Assembly (NCBI GenBank): GCA_964652825.1 | Contig: CAZZCU010000001.1 | Coordinates: 186,001 to 250,000, forward strand | Direction of reading: 5' to 3' | DNA length: 64,000 nt | DNA from: CAZZCU01 sp964652825 | Lineage (GTDB): Bacteria > Bdellovibrionota_B > Oligoflexia > Oligoflexales > CAZZCU01 | Shown here: piece after piece, positions 35,577-43,520 of the stretch | Layout of the letters: the number at the start of each line of letters is the position of its first letter | Position numbering within the stretch: position 1 is the first letter of the stretch | Position numbers and translations under genes: made by a program | Notes under the pieces: model-generated | The model's database searches: none | Seen by the model: only the letters and a program-made list of their open reading frames with translations | Told to the model about the DNA's origin: nothing

Positions 35577-35612
35577 GGGGGAAGGGTCGCAGTAATTTTG
35601 CGATGTTTCCCC
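35577..35612. terminator. Hairpin between convergent ssb and rlmH
   Basis: GGGGGAA (35577-35583) pairs with TTTCCCC (35606-35612, one G-T), and inside it TCGCA (35587-35591) pairs with TGCGA (35599-35603). No T-run follows, so termination is probable only by position. The preceding TCATTCTGAACG resembles the TCATCCTGAGCG just before the terminator at 29637. Confidence 0.45.
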
Positions 35613-35626
35613 TTCGGCGCGTTGAT

Positions 35627-36097
35627 TCAATGATGATACGGGTGACCTTTTATAATCGTTACTGCCCGGTAAAGTTGCTCCCAGACCGTTAACCACGCCA
35701 GATCACCTTGCAAAGTCAAGGGCGACAGACTCCATGTCCAAGTAGCCGCGCTCTTAAAAGTTTCGGAAAAACCAAAAGCGCCGCCAACCGCAAAATGCAC
35801 GGTACCGACACGACTATCTTCATGCCACCCGCGGATTTTGCCGGCGAGATCCTCCGAGGTTACCAGTTTACCGTGTTCGTCTAGGCAAACCAAAACTTGC
35901 AGTTTCTGGGTACGGGCATTTTGGTCATGAATTTTTTTTAACAAATCCTGATAGCTGCTCTGAATGGTTTGATCATTGACCCGGAGAATGTTGGATTCAA
36001 TGGGCAACAGAGTCTTTAGTCGCGTTTGATAGGTATTTACTAGTTGTGCGTAATGTTCACTCGCCGGCCTGCCAAATTTGTGCACGCAAAATTTCAT
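35627..36097 (-). CDS. rlmH: 23S rRNA (pseudouridine-1915-N3) methyltransferase
   Basis: RlmH is a SPOUT methyltransferase acting on helix 69 of the 70S ribosome. The 156 residues end in the hallmark EQLYRAVTIIKGHPYHH. The SAM knot FAVGGAFGFSE and SLSPLTLQGDLAWL, an altered form of the usual S-x-T-LPH, are visible. It follows rsfS by 8 bases, the usual neighbour, at the end of the rplU-rpmA-obgE-nadD-rsfS-rlmH series. Confidence 0.95.
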   Translation of the reverse strand: MKFCVHKFGRPASEHYAQLVNTYQTRLKTLLPIESNILRVNDQTIQSSYQDLLKKIHDQNARTQKLQVLVCLDEHGKLVTSEDLAGKIRGWHEDSRVGTVHFAVGGAFGFSETFKSAATWTWSLSPLTLQGDLAWLTVWEQLYRAVTIIKGHPYHH

Positions 36098-36105
36098 CAG
36101 CCTGC

Positions 36106-36465
36106 TTATCCAAGTTTCAAATCAACGATCTTAGCTTTTGGCCACAATGTGTCGAGAGCATAGTAGTCGCGTACCTGACTAAAGAAGATATGTACAAGAA
36201 TGCTGCCATAATCGAGCAAGATCCAGTGACCGCTTTGTTTGCCTTCGGCAGCTAGTGGCTTGATGCCCATTACCTGCGCGCAGCGCTCTTCTATGGCTTG
36301 AGCGATAGCTTTAGTCTGACGATCGTTTTCGGCGGAGCAAATAATTTGATACTCACATAGGTCAGATACGCCTTTAAGATCTTGCACGACAAGCCGCGTG
36401 GCTTTTTTATCGAGGGCGCCCAAAGCGATGTTTTTGGCCAGGTCTAAAGAATTCAAATTCATCAC
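36106..36465 (-). CDS. rsfS: Ribosomal silencing factor RsfS
   Basis: RsfS binds uL14 and blocks subunit joining in poor growth. The 119 residues show the family core AENDRQTKAIAQAIEERC, GHWILLDYGSILVHIF and YYALDTLWPKAK. ATG 36465 overlaps the nadD stop by 4 bases, indicating translational coupling. nadD-rsfS-rlmH is a conserved order. Confidence 0.95.
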   Translation of the reverse strand: MMNLNSLDLAKNIALGALDKKATRLVVQDLKGVSDLCEYQIICSAENDRQTKAIAQAIEERCAQVMGIKPLAAEGKQSGHWILLDYGSILVHIFFSQVRDYYALDTLWPKAKIVDLKLG

Positions 36466-37148
36466 GCTTGCTCCGAATCAGCATATAAGTGTTGTCGTTG
36501 AATATACGTCATTACATTTGTATGCAACCAATCGTGTGGCAATACTTCTCCCGTGGCGATCGTCGAGCGAATTCTGCTACTGGCGGTGGCTGGTATTTTC
36601 GCATCAAGTATCTCCACGTGCATTTGCGTATTGTCGAGTTTAAGTTGATCGCGTAAATCGTTTACGATCGAATGTGTGTTTGCTGGCGCTTCTTCGGTCA
36701 GCTGGCGACTAACGACAATTAAAGATGCCAACTGCAAGATAGCTTGTGGCTGATACCATAAGTGAAAGTCGCGCAACTGATCGGTGCCGAGCATGAGGCC
36801 CAGGTTTTTGTGCGGGTATTTCTCGTGCAAAACAGAAAGCGTCTTTATTGTGTAATTGGGCGTTGGGAGATCCTCTTCTATACGACAGATCTCAACGCTC
36901 CCATTGACGCCGAGATACTCAACAAAATTCAATTCGCACATTTCCACTCGCTGTTGGAACGTGGCCTTGGGGTGTTTCGTTGTTTGCTGAATGCTGGCGG
37001 GTGCCGCGCCCGGAGTAATTAAAATTTTTGCGCCAGGAAATTTTTGTAACGCTGTTCTGACACAGCCTAAATGACCAAGGTGCGGTGGATCGAAAGCCCC
37101 ACCATACACGATTAAATCCACCGGGGTGTTTTGCTTATTGGTCGACAT
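36462..37148 (-). CDS. nadD: Nicotinate-nucleotide adenylyltransferase
   Basis: NadD makes deamido-NAD from NaMN and ATP. The protein (228 residues from ATG 37148) shows YGGAFDPPHLGHL (the HxGH nucleotidyltransferase motif), MLGTDQLRDFHLW and ATASSRIRS (the ISSTxIR equivalent). I use the internal ATG 37148, which overlaps the obgE end by 14 bases; the longer 37178 reading adds 10 residues within obgE without family support. Confidence 0.94.
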   Translation of the reverse strand: MSTNKQNTPVDLIVYGGAFDPPHLGHLGCVRTALQKFPGAKILITPGAAPASIQQTTKHPKATFQQRVEMCELNFVEYLGVNGSVEICRIEEDLPTPNYTIKTLSVLHEKYPHKNLGLMLGTDQLRDFHLWYQPQAILQLASLIVVSRQLTEEAPANTHSIVNDLRDQLKLDNTQMHVEILDAKIPATASSRIRSTIATGEVLPHDWLHTNVMTYIQRQHLYADSEQA

Positions 37149-38271
37149 GAAGATACTTCTGCAATAGCGGATCTTCACATTTGGGTGTCATGAATTTATA
37201 GCTGCTGTCTATTTGTGGTAGCGTGGGTTCTTCCGGTGTTTGAGCATCGTCGAGAGTTTCTTCGGATAAGACATCAAATAATCTTTGTTTGAGCGTGGTC
37301 AGCCCCATACCAGTCACCGCTGCGATTTCCAGTACTTCAAAACCAGTTTCGTGGAGCGAACTGCGGATGGCGGTTAGACGTTCGTCATCAATCAGATCCA
37401 ACTTGGTGAGTACGACTAAAGAGCGTTTGCCGACCAAGGTCGGACTAAATTGACCCAGTTCAAAGCGTAACTTAGCCAAAGCTTCGATGGCCTCTGGAGC
37501 GCCAGTGTCGGTGTGTGCATCAAGAACATACAAAATAATGCGCGTGCGTTCCAGGTGACGCAAAAATTCTAGTCCTAAGCCTTTACCCTCGCTAGCGCCT
37601 TCGATCAGACCGGGGATATCCGCTACTACCAGAGAGCGCCCCCAACCACGCTCCTCATTAGGATGATCGACGACGCCAAGCTGTGGCGTGAGTGTGGTAA
37701 ACGGGTAGTCGGCGATTTTTGGTCGCGCTGAGCTGATACAACTCAACAGCGTCGATTTACCGGCATTGGGAAACCCAGCTAAACCGATATCGGCCAACAA
37801 TTTTAATTCCAAGTTAAGCGTCAATTCTTGTGCGGGTCCGCCGGGCGTATGTTCTTCGGGCGCCTGATGGGTTGAGCTCAAGAAGCGCGCATTACCAAGT
37901 CCGCGCTTGCCGCCCTTGGCGATGAGTAAACGTTGATCACGATATAAAATTTCGCCCAGATGAGCTTGCGTCTCCATATCGACGGCCACGGTACCTAATG
38001 GAACCGGAATCAATAAATCATCGCCATCGGCGCCGGTTTTGTGAGCAGTACCACCCGACACGCCGTCGCCGGCACGATAGGTTTTGCGAAAACGCAGCGT
38101 GCTGAGCGTATTGAGTTGTGGATTGCCAACCAGATAGACATCGCCGCCAAAGCCGCCATCACCGCCATCCGGGCCCATTTTGGGTTGGTTCTTGGCACGC
38201 ATAAAGCTGACTTTGCCCGAGCCACCGGCTCCTGAGCGTACGCGGACTGTGGTTTTGTCGACAAATTTCAC
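37135..38271 (-). CDS. obgE: Ribosome-assembly GTPase ObgE/CgtA
   Basis: Obg is a 50S-assembly and stress GTPase. The 378-residue protein has the Gly-rich Obg fold (MKFVDKTTVRVRSGAGGSGK, GPDGGDGGFGGDVYLV) and a G domain with GFPNAGKST, DYPFTTLTPQLGVV, DIPGLIEGASEGKGLG and LTKLDL, plus a short C-terminal tail. It lies after rpmA, its standard place, but a terminator at 38291-38318 intervenes, so it probably depends on read-through or its own promoter. Confidence 0.97.
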   Translation of the reverse strand: MKFVDKTTVRVRSGAGGSGKVSFMRAKNQPKMGPDGGDGGFGGDVYLVGNPQLNTLSTLRFRKTYRAGDGVSGGTAHKTGADGDDLLIPVPLGTVAVDMETQAHLGEILYRDQRLLIAKGGKRGLGNARFLSSTHQAPEEHTPGGPAQELTLNLELKLLADIGLAGFPNAGKSTLLSCISSARPKIADYPFTTLTPQLGVVDHPNEERGWGRSLVVADIPGLIEGASEGKGLGLEFLRHLERTRIILYVLDAHTDTGAPEAIEALAKLRFELGQFSPTLVGKRSLVVLTKLDLIDDERLTAIRSSLHETGFEVLEIAAVTGMGLTTLKQRLFDVLSEETLDDAQTPEEPTLPQIDSSYKFMTPKCEDPLLQKYLHVDQ

Positions 38272-38290
38272 AAATCACCTTCGTGTAAAC

Positions 38291-38318
38291 AAAAAGGGCG
38301 CAGCCAAAAACTACGCCC
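38291..38318 (-). terminator. Intrinsic terminator after rpmA
   Basis: On the minus strand GGGCGTAG (38318-38311) pairs with CTGCGCCC (38303-38296, one G-U) around a 7-base loop, followed by TTTTT-G-TTT. It would terminate or attenuate rplU-rpmA before obgE. A second small hairpin (TTCACTG/CAGTGAA, 38332-38350) lies just after the rpmA stop. Confidence 0.75.
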
Positions 38319-38364
38319 CTAAAATCGCTAGTTCACTGATTAACAGTGAAGGTTGCTAAAGATC

Positions 38365-38625
38365 TTACTCAGTCACAGGATCAACGCTGATGCGCTGACG
38401 TGTTTTTGAGTGTCTTTCGTATTTTACGGTTCCATCAATCAAAGCAAACAACGTGAAGTCACGGCCAGTACCGACATTGCGACCAGCATGGAAGGTACTG
38501 CCTACTTGGCGCACCAGAATCGAACCAGCAGTAACGCGGGTTCCGCCATAGACCTTAACGCCTCGGTACTGTGGGTTTGAGTCACGTCCGTTTTTACTAC
38601 TACCGCCAGCTTTCTTGTGTGCCAT
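38365..38625 (-). CDS. rpmA: Large ribosomal subunit protein bL27
   Basis: The 86-residue protein begins MAHKKAGGSSKNGRDSNPQY and contains GVKVYGGTRVTAGSILVRQV and GRDFTLFALIDG, the bL27 pattern. The N-terminus reaches the peptidyl-transferase centre. No N-terminal cleavage extension (as in Firmicutes) is present. It follows rplU by 13 bases. Confidence 0.98.
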   Translation of the reverse strand: MAHKKAGGSSKNGRDSNPQYRGVKVYGGTRVTAGSILVRQVGSTFHAGRNVGTGRDFTLFALIDGTVKYERHSKTRQRISVDPVTE

Positions 38626-38638
38626 TGTCTTCTAACCC

Positions 38639-38950
38639 TCAGTTCGCCTTGATATCTTGAACTTCGACAACCGTCTGTGGTTGGCGATGGCTGCTTGTTT
38701 TCTTGTAATTCTTACGGCGCTTGTATTTAAAAATGATGACTTTCGGTGCGCGCGTAACTTCTTTAATCACCGCGGAAACTTTTGCGCCGCTGATAACCGG
38801 GGCACCAACAGTCGGTTTGTCACCGCCGAGCATTAATACTTGGTCGAAAATCACTTTGTCACCGACTTTGCCAGCGGCATAATCCAGCGAGATAGTTTCG
38901 CCTTTAGCAACTTTATACTGACGAGCGCCGGCTTTAATCACCGCAAACAT
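38639..38950 (-). CDS. rplU: Large ribosomal subunit protein bL21
   Basis: The 103-residue protein shows MFAVIKAGARQYKVAKGETI, the DQVLMLGGD region and the C-terminal KRRKNYKKTSSHRQPQTVVE typical of bL21. It is the first gene of the rplU-rpmA-obgE series. An upstream leader of about 70 bases contains a GGTGACC/GGTCGC hairpin and one copy of a repeated 14-mer. Confidence 0.98.
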   Translation of the reverse strand: MFAVIKAGARQYKVAKGETISLDYAAGKVGDKVIFDQVLMLGGDKPTVGAPVISGAKVSAVIKEVTRAPKVIIFKYKRRKNYKKTSSHRQPQTVVEVQDIKAN

Positions 38951-39002
38951 AGACAGAATCCTTTATGACTGCCGCACCACTAAGCTTTGCGACCATTTTA
39001 TG

Positions 39003-39121
39003 GGGTCACCGAAGAGCCTGCGATGATTATCAATTGTGTATTTTTTGTCAACAGCATTTAAGAATAAAACAGCCACTGTTTCGCAGTTCCCATTAAAGTT
39101 TTTTTACGGGTGACCGAAGAG
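39003..39121. repeat. Two copies of GGGT(C/G)ACCGAAGAG in the rplU upstream region
   Basis: GGGTCACCGAAGAG at 39003-39016 and GGGTGACCGAAGAG at 39108-39121 differ by one base and are 105 bases apart. One lies in the rplU leader and one upstream of its promoter. They may be protein-binding sites. Confidence 0.4.
39026..39051 (-). promoter_or_regulatory. Candidate promoter of rplU-rpmA
   Basis: On the minus strand a perfect TTGACA (39051-39046) is followed by GATAAT (39031-39026). The spacing, 14 bases, is shorter than ideal (16 if TGTTGA is taken as the -35). The position about 76 bases before rplU suits an r-protein leader. Confidence 0.4.
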
Positions 39122-39142
39122 TACATATCAGCCTGCACTAGG

Positions 39143-39170
39143 AAAAAAACGCCGTCACTAGGCGCTTTTT
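39143..39170. terminator. Bidirectional terminator between divergent rplU and fliK
   Basis: CGCC (39150-39153) and GGCG (39161-39164) with loop GTCACTA are flanked by a seven-A run (39143-39149) and TTTTT (39166-39170), so each strand reads stem plus T-run. The place is odd, upstream of both divergent genes. It may end a small RNA or insulate the two promoters. Confidence 0.5.
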
Positions 39171-39227
39171 CCCCACCAAATCAGCTTGTCCCGCATCTAA
39201 CCACCTATTTTTACTTCATTTAAACCG

Positions 39228-39243
39228 TGGCACGATCCCTGCT
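39228..39243 (+). promoter_or_regulatory. Sigma-54 promoter of the fliK-flgD operon
   Basis: TGGCACG-ATCC-CTGCT matches the -24/-12 consensus TGGCACG-N4-TTGCW with one mismatch. The GG at 39229-39230 and the GC at 39241-39242 have the exact required 12-base offset. Transcription would begin near 39253, before the fliK ATG at 39287, which rules out the upstream GTG start at 39227. Confidence 0.8.
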
Positions 39244-39286
39244 TAGCTACAGCGACCCAAAGTGTATTCAGTTGGTATGGAGCTAT

Positions 39287-41527
39287 ATGAGCAACGGGTT
39301 TTCGCCATTTGCAATGCTACAAAGTCGTGTTCAACCGGATGCGACCCAGATTGGCGTTCAGCCTGATCAAAAGACCCCGCTGCCCGGGTCCAAGCCAGCG
39401 GCAGTCAAGCCCGGTAGTCCCGGCAGTTTAAGTTTCGCAGATACTTTAGCGGCCACCTCGTCCGCCGCCAGCCAACCTAAGCAGCCGGCAAAGGTAGCAG
39501 CGAAGACGCCTGACACCAGAAGCCAAGTTAATGAGACCATTAATCGCGCTACCAATAAAACCTCAGCTCCCAAAGCCTCGGACATCGAGAAATCGCTGGC
39601 CGACGTGCGCAAGTCGGAACCAGCAACGAACGCACGTCTTGGCAAAACCACCAAGGACGCGATCACTGAGCCTTTGTCTCAATTGAATTCATTGCCAACG
39701 AGAGCGGATAGCGAGATGTCCGCACCGATCACTGGCCCGCTGAAAGAGCTGGCCGAAAGAGCGCGAAAAATTGTTGGCGATTCTCCAGTACTATCGTTCT
39801 TGAGCGGCGACTATGGACGGTTTGCTCCGGAAGAAATCAGTAGCTTTATTGCTGATAGTGAATTTCTTAACACGGCGTTGGAGCAGACCGACTTCCAGGC
39901 ATTCTTAAATCAACCATTGCCGCTCGGTCAGATTCTTGCGGATTTGCAATTAAGCCCGCAGTTGATTGATCAAATCAAGGCGCTCGGCCTGAACATGGAT
40001 GAGTTGGCCACCTTGCGGCAGGTGTTTGAAGTCCTCGGCATGAATCCACAGAACGTGGCTACTGAGATCGAAACGCTGCGTACCAATCTGCAAGTAGCTG
40101 GTACGTCGATGTATATGCGCAAAGCCGCAAAATCGCGAATGCAAGCCATCGAGCAGCCGATCGCGGCGGCGCAGAATCATACAATGACTAAAGCATCGCC
40201 GGAATTGCAAGAAGATGACTCGACGCTGAACGCGCCAGTGTTAACCAAGCGCGGCAAAACCATCGATTCAGAAGAGATGGTTTCTGTGGCGACAGGTCTG
40301 ACACCGCCAATCGTTCCAACAAATAATCCGAGTAAGAATTTAGTCGACTCTCCTGTCAACAATGCGCCGCTCCTCGAAACGCGCGGCATTATGGTTGAGA
40401 GTGAATCGACGGCACCAATGGCTGGTTTGGTCGCGGAAACCGCGGAGCTAACTTCAGTGATTATGCCTGAAGTTGCGTCTGATCAGGCGTCGTCGCCGAT
40501 GGCTAAACTGGCGAGCAGCGATCCATTCGCAGCGCTCGATCAACGTTTGGCATCCACCGAAACAGCGGCTATGCCGGAAGCCGAACCGGTGGCGTCGGAG
40601 TTGATGGCGAACTTCGAGACTGCACCGGTTGCTAACGATGCTGCTCCTGCCGATTCTTCGGTTATGGCGATGTTGTCGCGTAATTATCTCAAACAAACAC
40701 CCACACCTGTGGTGGATAATGTTAACGAAACTATCTTGCCATCAGATCAAGTGGTTTATGAATCAGCCGATCTTGGGATGAATGCTAATACCGCGCAGGA
40801 AGCTGGTGGCTTGCAAACGGTAGTTCCTAAAGAAGTTCAGCAGGCACGTCTTGAGATGCAAATGGAACGACTTGCGCTTGGTCTGGATGCCAAGAGTCTG
40901 GGATCAGCTACAATGGGCGATCAACACGCACAGCCTGATCTTGGTCAAAGCGGTTCTGGCGCGGAAACGTTTGATCAGTTCCATTTGAATCATTCTTTTG
41001 GCCAGGGCATTGCCACCAAGCCCGCATCTTCCGGTTCTTTCGCGACGCAGTTAACAACTCAGTCGCCACTGCCGGCCATGATGAAGCCGATTATTGAAAA
41101 CGCTTCGATGATGTTGCATGAGGGCGGTGGCTCGATTCAGATTGATTTGGGCTCCGCGGAGCTTGGCGAACTTAAAGTTGCGCTTAGTCTCAAGGATCAA
41201 CAACTTGATCTGCGAATTATCGCAAGTTCGCAGGCGGCTCGTGATTTGCTCAATCAAGAACTCCCTAAATTGCGTGATTCCCTGGCACAGCAGAATTTAA
41301 CGCTTAATGATGTTCAAGTCGGTGTTGGTTCGGAGTCAGCACAGCAGCAATACGCCGGTGGCTTTGGTGACCGCCGCGATTCATTGCAACAGCATCAGGA
41401 TATTTTTAATACATCCGCTATTGGTCGAGAAGGTGTCCGTAAATTTGCCGCACGTTCCACTTACGCGCCTATGGGTCGCATGAGCATGCGTGCGGGGCAC
41501 ACCGGCCAAATTCAAGTATCAGTCTAA
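39287..41527 (+). CDS. fliK: Flagellar hook-length control protein FliK
   Basis: FliK is the secreted molecular ruler that sets hook length and switches export specificity. The 746-residue protein is low-complexity (Pro/Ala/Thr/Ser/Gln) for most of its length and ends with the Flg_hook domain at about 606-685 (IQIDLGSAELGELKVALSLK; QQLDLRIIASSQAARDLLNQ; ELPKLRDSL), then a Gln/Arg-rich tail. I use ATG 39287 because the sigma-54 promoter overlaps the alternative start at 39227. flgD follows after 19 bases. It is longer than the enterobacterial protein (~400), as common in related lineages. Confidence 0.85.
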   Translation: MSNGFSPFAMLQSRVQPDATQIGVQPDQKTPLPGSKPAAVKPGSPGSLSFADTLAATSSAASQPKQPAKVAAKTPDTRSQVNETINRATNKTSAPKASDIEKSLADVRKSEPATNARLGKTTKDAITEPLSQLNSLPTRADSEMSAPITGPLKELAERARKIVGDSPVLSFLSGDYGRFAPEEISSFIADSEFLNTALEQTDFQAFLNQPLPLGQILADLQLSPQLIDQIKALGLNMDELATLRQVFEVLGMNPQNVATEIETLRTNLQVAGTSMYMRKAAKSRMQAIEQPIAAAQNHTMTKASPELQEDDSTLNAPVLTKRGKTIDSEEMVSVATGLTPPIVPTNNPSKNLVDSPVNNAPLLETRGIMVESESTAPMAGLVAETAELTSVIMPEVASDQASSPMAKLASSDPFAALDQRLASTETAAMPEAEPVASELMANFETAPVANDAAPADSSVMAMLSRNYLKQTPTPVVDNVNETILPSDQVVYESADLGMNANTAQEAGGLQTVVPKEVQQARLEMQMERLALGLDAKSLGSATMGDQHAQPDLGQSGSGAETFDQFHLNHSFGQGIATKPASSGSFATQLTTQSPLPAMMKPIIENASMMLHEGGGSIQIDLGSAELGELKVALSLKDQQLDLRIIASSQAARDLLNQELPKLRDSLAQQNLTLNDVQVGVGSESAQQQYAGGFGDRRDSLQQHQDIFNTSAIGREGVRKFAARSTYAPMGRMSMRAGHTGQIQVSV

Positions 41528-41546
41528 CCTTCGCAAGGAACTGTAA

Positions 41547-42752
41547 ATGAAAGCCTCGTTACAAGACCGTATTGCACCGCCGGTCGTGCAAAATCACAAA
41601 GATTTTGGCGATGCGCAGACGATCGAATCCCCACGCGCGATTGATTCCAATGCTGCGACCCGGACAGACTTTCGTGATCTCTTGAGTAACTCGAATGCCG
41701 AGGCTATCAAGGAGCGCGAAGCTATAAAAAACGGCGATCTTTCCGGAGCGAAGACAGAAACGGAGTTTTTGGAAAAACTGGCAAAACGTAATGAGCCGGT
41801 GCGTGTTCCAAAGAACAATTTGGATAAAGATGATTTCTTAAAATTATTTGTTACGCAGTTGCAGAATCAGGATCCACTGAATCCTGATGACAGCACTGAG
41901 ATGGCCAGTAAACTGGCGCACTTCAACAGTCTTGAGCAGATGCTCAACGTCAATAAAACACTCGACAAACTCTTTGTTGCCCAAAGCTCCGATCGCCAGA
42001 TGCGCATGATTGACTATGTGGGCAAAGAAATCACGGTCAACGGCGGCCGCATTCGTCTCAAAGACGGACAGCCCAGCGAATCCATCTTCTCACTACCGAC
42101 GGCAAGTACCGAAACAACGCTTCAGGTGCGTGATGCAGCCGGGGTTATTGCTCTGGAAAAATCTCTTGGCTCCATGCCAATGGGTGAGCAGAAATTTACC
42201 TGGGATGGCAAAGGTGTTGATGGCAAACGCGTTTCCGATGGCGTTTACACTTATAGTTTGATCGCCAAGTCCATCGACGGCCAGGATATTCCTGTTCAAA
42301 CACATAGCCGAGTTAAGATTCTCGGTGTGGACATTCAGGATTCTACTGGTTCGGTTTATACGGATTTTGGCAAAGTTAAGTTGCAAGATATCGTTGCAGT
42401 CGGCTCGCCTGGCTTTGAAGACAAGACAGGAATTGTGGCTCCGCCGAGCGAGCAACAGACTAATGCCTTCGTGACGCCGCCTGGAACACCAAGTCCCGCT
42501 GAATTACAGCAACTTCTCCAGACGCAACTAGCAAAAACATCGTCGCCATCAGAAGGCGAAGGTAAAGCGGGAGATCAGCCGGCAACCGCTACTGAGAATC
42601 TTCCTAAGCCGGATTACTCTATGCAAACCGATCCCGCTTCTGGCATGATGCCTAGCATAGCGACGAATGTACCTTCTAAATCCGAGTCAGCGACACAAAC
42701 CAATGAAGACACTGCTAAGCCTGCTGCTGCTGATCAGCCTCGCAGCATGTAA
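41547..42752 (+). CDS. flgD: Flagellar hook assembly scaffold FlgD
   Basis: FlgD caps the growing hook. The 401-residue protein has the conserved N-terminal region LDKDDFLKLFVTQLQNQDPL with NPDDSTEMASKLAHFNSLEQ (about 92-131), a central FlgD Ig/Tudor region (155-285; FTWDGKGVDGKRVSDGVYTY), a 90-residue N-terminal extension and a ~110-residue Pro/Ser/Glu-rich C-terminal extension, so it is much longer than E. coli FlgD (~230). AAGGA precedes ATG 41547. Its end overlaps the next lipoprotein gene by 50 bases. flgE is not next to it. Confidence 0.92.
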   Translation: MKASLQDRIAPPVVQNHKDFGDAQTIESPRAIDSNAATRTDFRDLLSNSNAEAIKEREAIKNGDLSGAKTETEFLEKLAKRNEPVRVPKNNLDKDDFLKLFVTQLQNQDPLNPDDSTEMASKLAHFNSLEQMLNVNKTLDKLFVAQSSDRQMRMIDYVGKEITVNGGRIRLKDGQPSESIFSLPTASTETTLQVRDAAGVIALEKSLGSMPMGEQKFTWDGKGVDGKRVSDGVYTYSLIAKSIDGQDIPVQTHSRVKILGVDIQDSTGSVYTDFGKVKLQDIVAVGSPGFEDKTGIVAPPSEQQTNAFVTPPGTPSPAELQQLLQTQLAKTSSPSEGEGKAGDQPATATENLPKPDYSMQTDPASGMMPSIATNVPSKSESATQTNEDTAKPAAADQPRSM

Positions 42753-43512
42753 AACCACTGGTAAACGAGACGCGGGTGAACCTACCGGTGCCACGGACGG
42801 CGAGCCTTATAGCGAAGCTCCTCGGCCAATCATTACAGCCTGTAATGATCCTGTGCCGACATGCGAAGATACCGACAACTCAACCAAGATGCTATGTACA
42901 GCTGATATGTACGATGGCAAAACCTTGATGAAGCATTTCGTCTTGCAAGGGTTTGGTGTGGGTAGTTGCGCTGCTCGCGAAGCTTTGCGGCAATCAGTTT
43001 GCGCAGCTGGCAAAAAATTTGAATTGGTTAGTAGTATTAATTGTGTAAAAGATCCGTCCGATGGCGAATGCCCCGTTGCTCAGCAAGCTTGTATAACTTT
43101 ATTTCAGCCGGTGATGTGCGCGGCAGTCAGCTATGACGGCCGACCGTTGGCGGACGAACAGAAGATGCGCGCCTGGGGCGACAATTCTTGCGTTGCTCAA
43201 CATAATCTTAAACTCCTGGCGTGTAAAAGCGGCATGCGACCCAGCCTGCTTGGTGAGAATGTTGAATGTTGGGATGATCAGTCTGAAGGTGAGTGTCCGG
43301 TGAAAATAGAAAGTTGCGAATCGACGTATGTGTCGCACATCTGCAAAGCCACAAGTTATAATGGCCAAACGTTGACCAGTCCTCTGACAACTTTCGGTGC
43401 AAGCGAGTGTGAAGCTAAGGCTGAATTACAACAGCAAGCATGCAATCAAGGTTATCGTCCCAGCAAGCTCGATCAGATTCACTGCCAGCCCGAACAAGAA
43501 GCGCCACTATAA
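42703..43512 (+). CDS. Lipoprotein of three six-Cys modules, overlapping flgD
   Basis: I do not recognise this family. From ATG 42703 the 269-residue product has a signal sequence and lipobox LAAC (lipid Cys16). Three ~75-residue modules follow, with six Cys each: 47/54/65/89/100/114, 123/130/139/163/174/189 and 198/205/214/236/247/261. Spacing is nearly identical (C-x6-C-x8-10-C-x21-23-C-x10-C-x13-14-C) and each module has a Y-(D/N)-G-(K/R/Q)-(T/P)-L turn. Eighteen disulfide-capable Cys mark a rigid extracytoplasmic protein. The start lies 50 bases inside flgD in another frame, so it is probably part of the sigma-54 flagellar transcript. It ends 8 bases before the convergent rng. Confidence 0.75.
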   Translation: MKTLLSLLLLISLAACKTTGKRDAGEPTGATDGEPYSEAPRPIITACNDPVPTCEDTDNSTKMLCTADMYDGKTLMKHFVLQGFGVGSCAAREALRQSVCAAGKKFELVSSINCVKDPSDGECPVAQQACITLFQPVMCAAVSYDGRPLADEQKMRAWGDNSCVAQHNLKLLACKSGMRPSLLGENVECWDDQSEGECPVKIESCESTYVSHICKATSYNGQTLTSPLTTFGASECEAKAELQQQACNQGYRPSKLDQIHCQPEQEAPL

Positions 43513-43520
43513 ATTAACGC

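Noticed and set aside
39227..39286. GTG start of fliK
   Set aside because: The codon lies inside the sigma-54 promoter, upstream of the expected transcription start.
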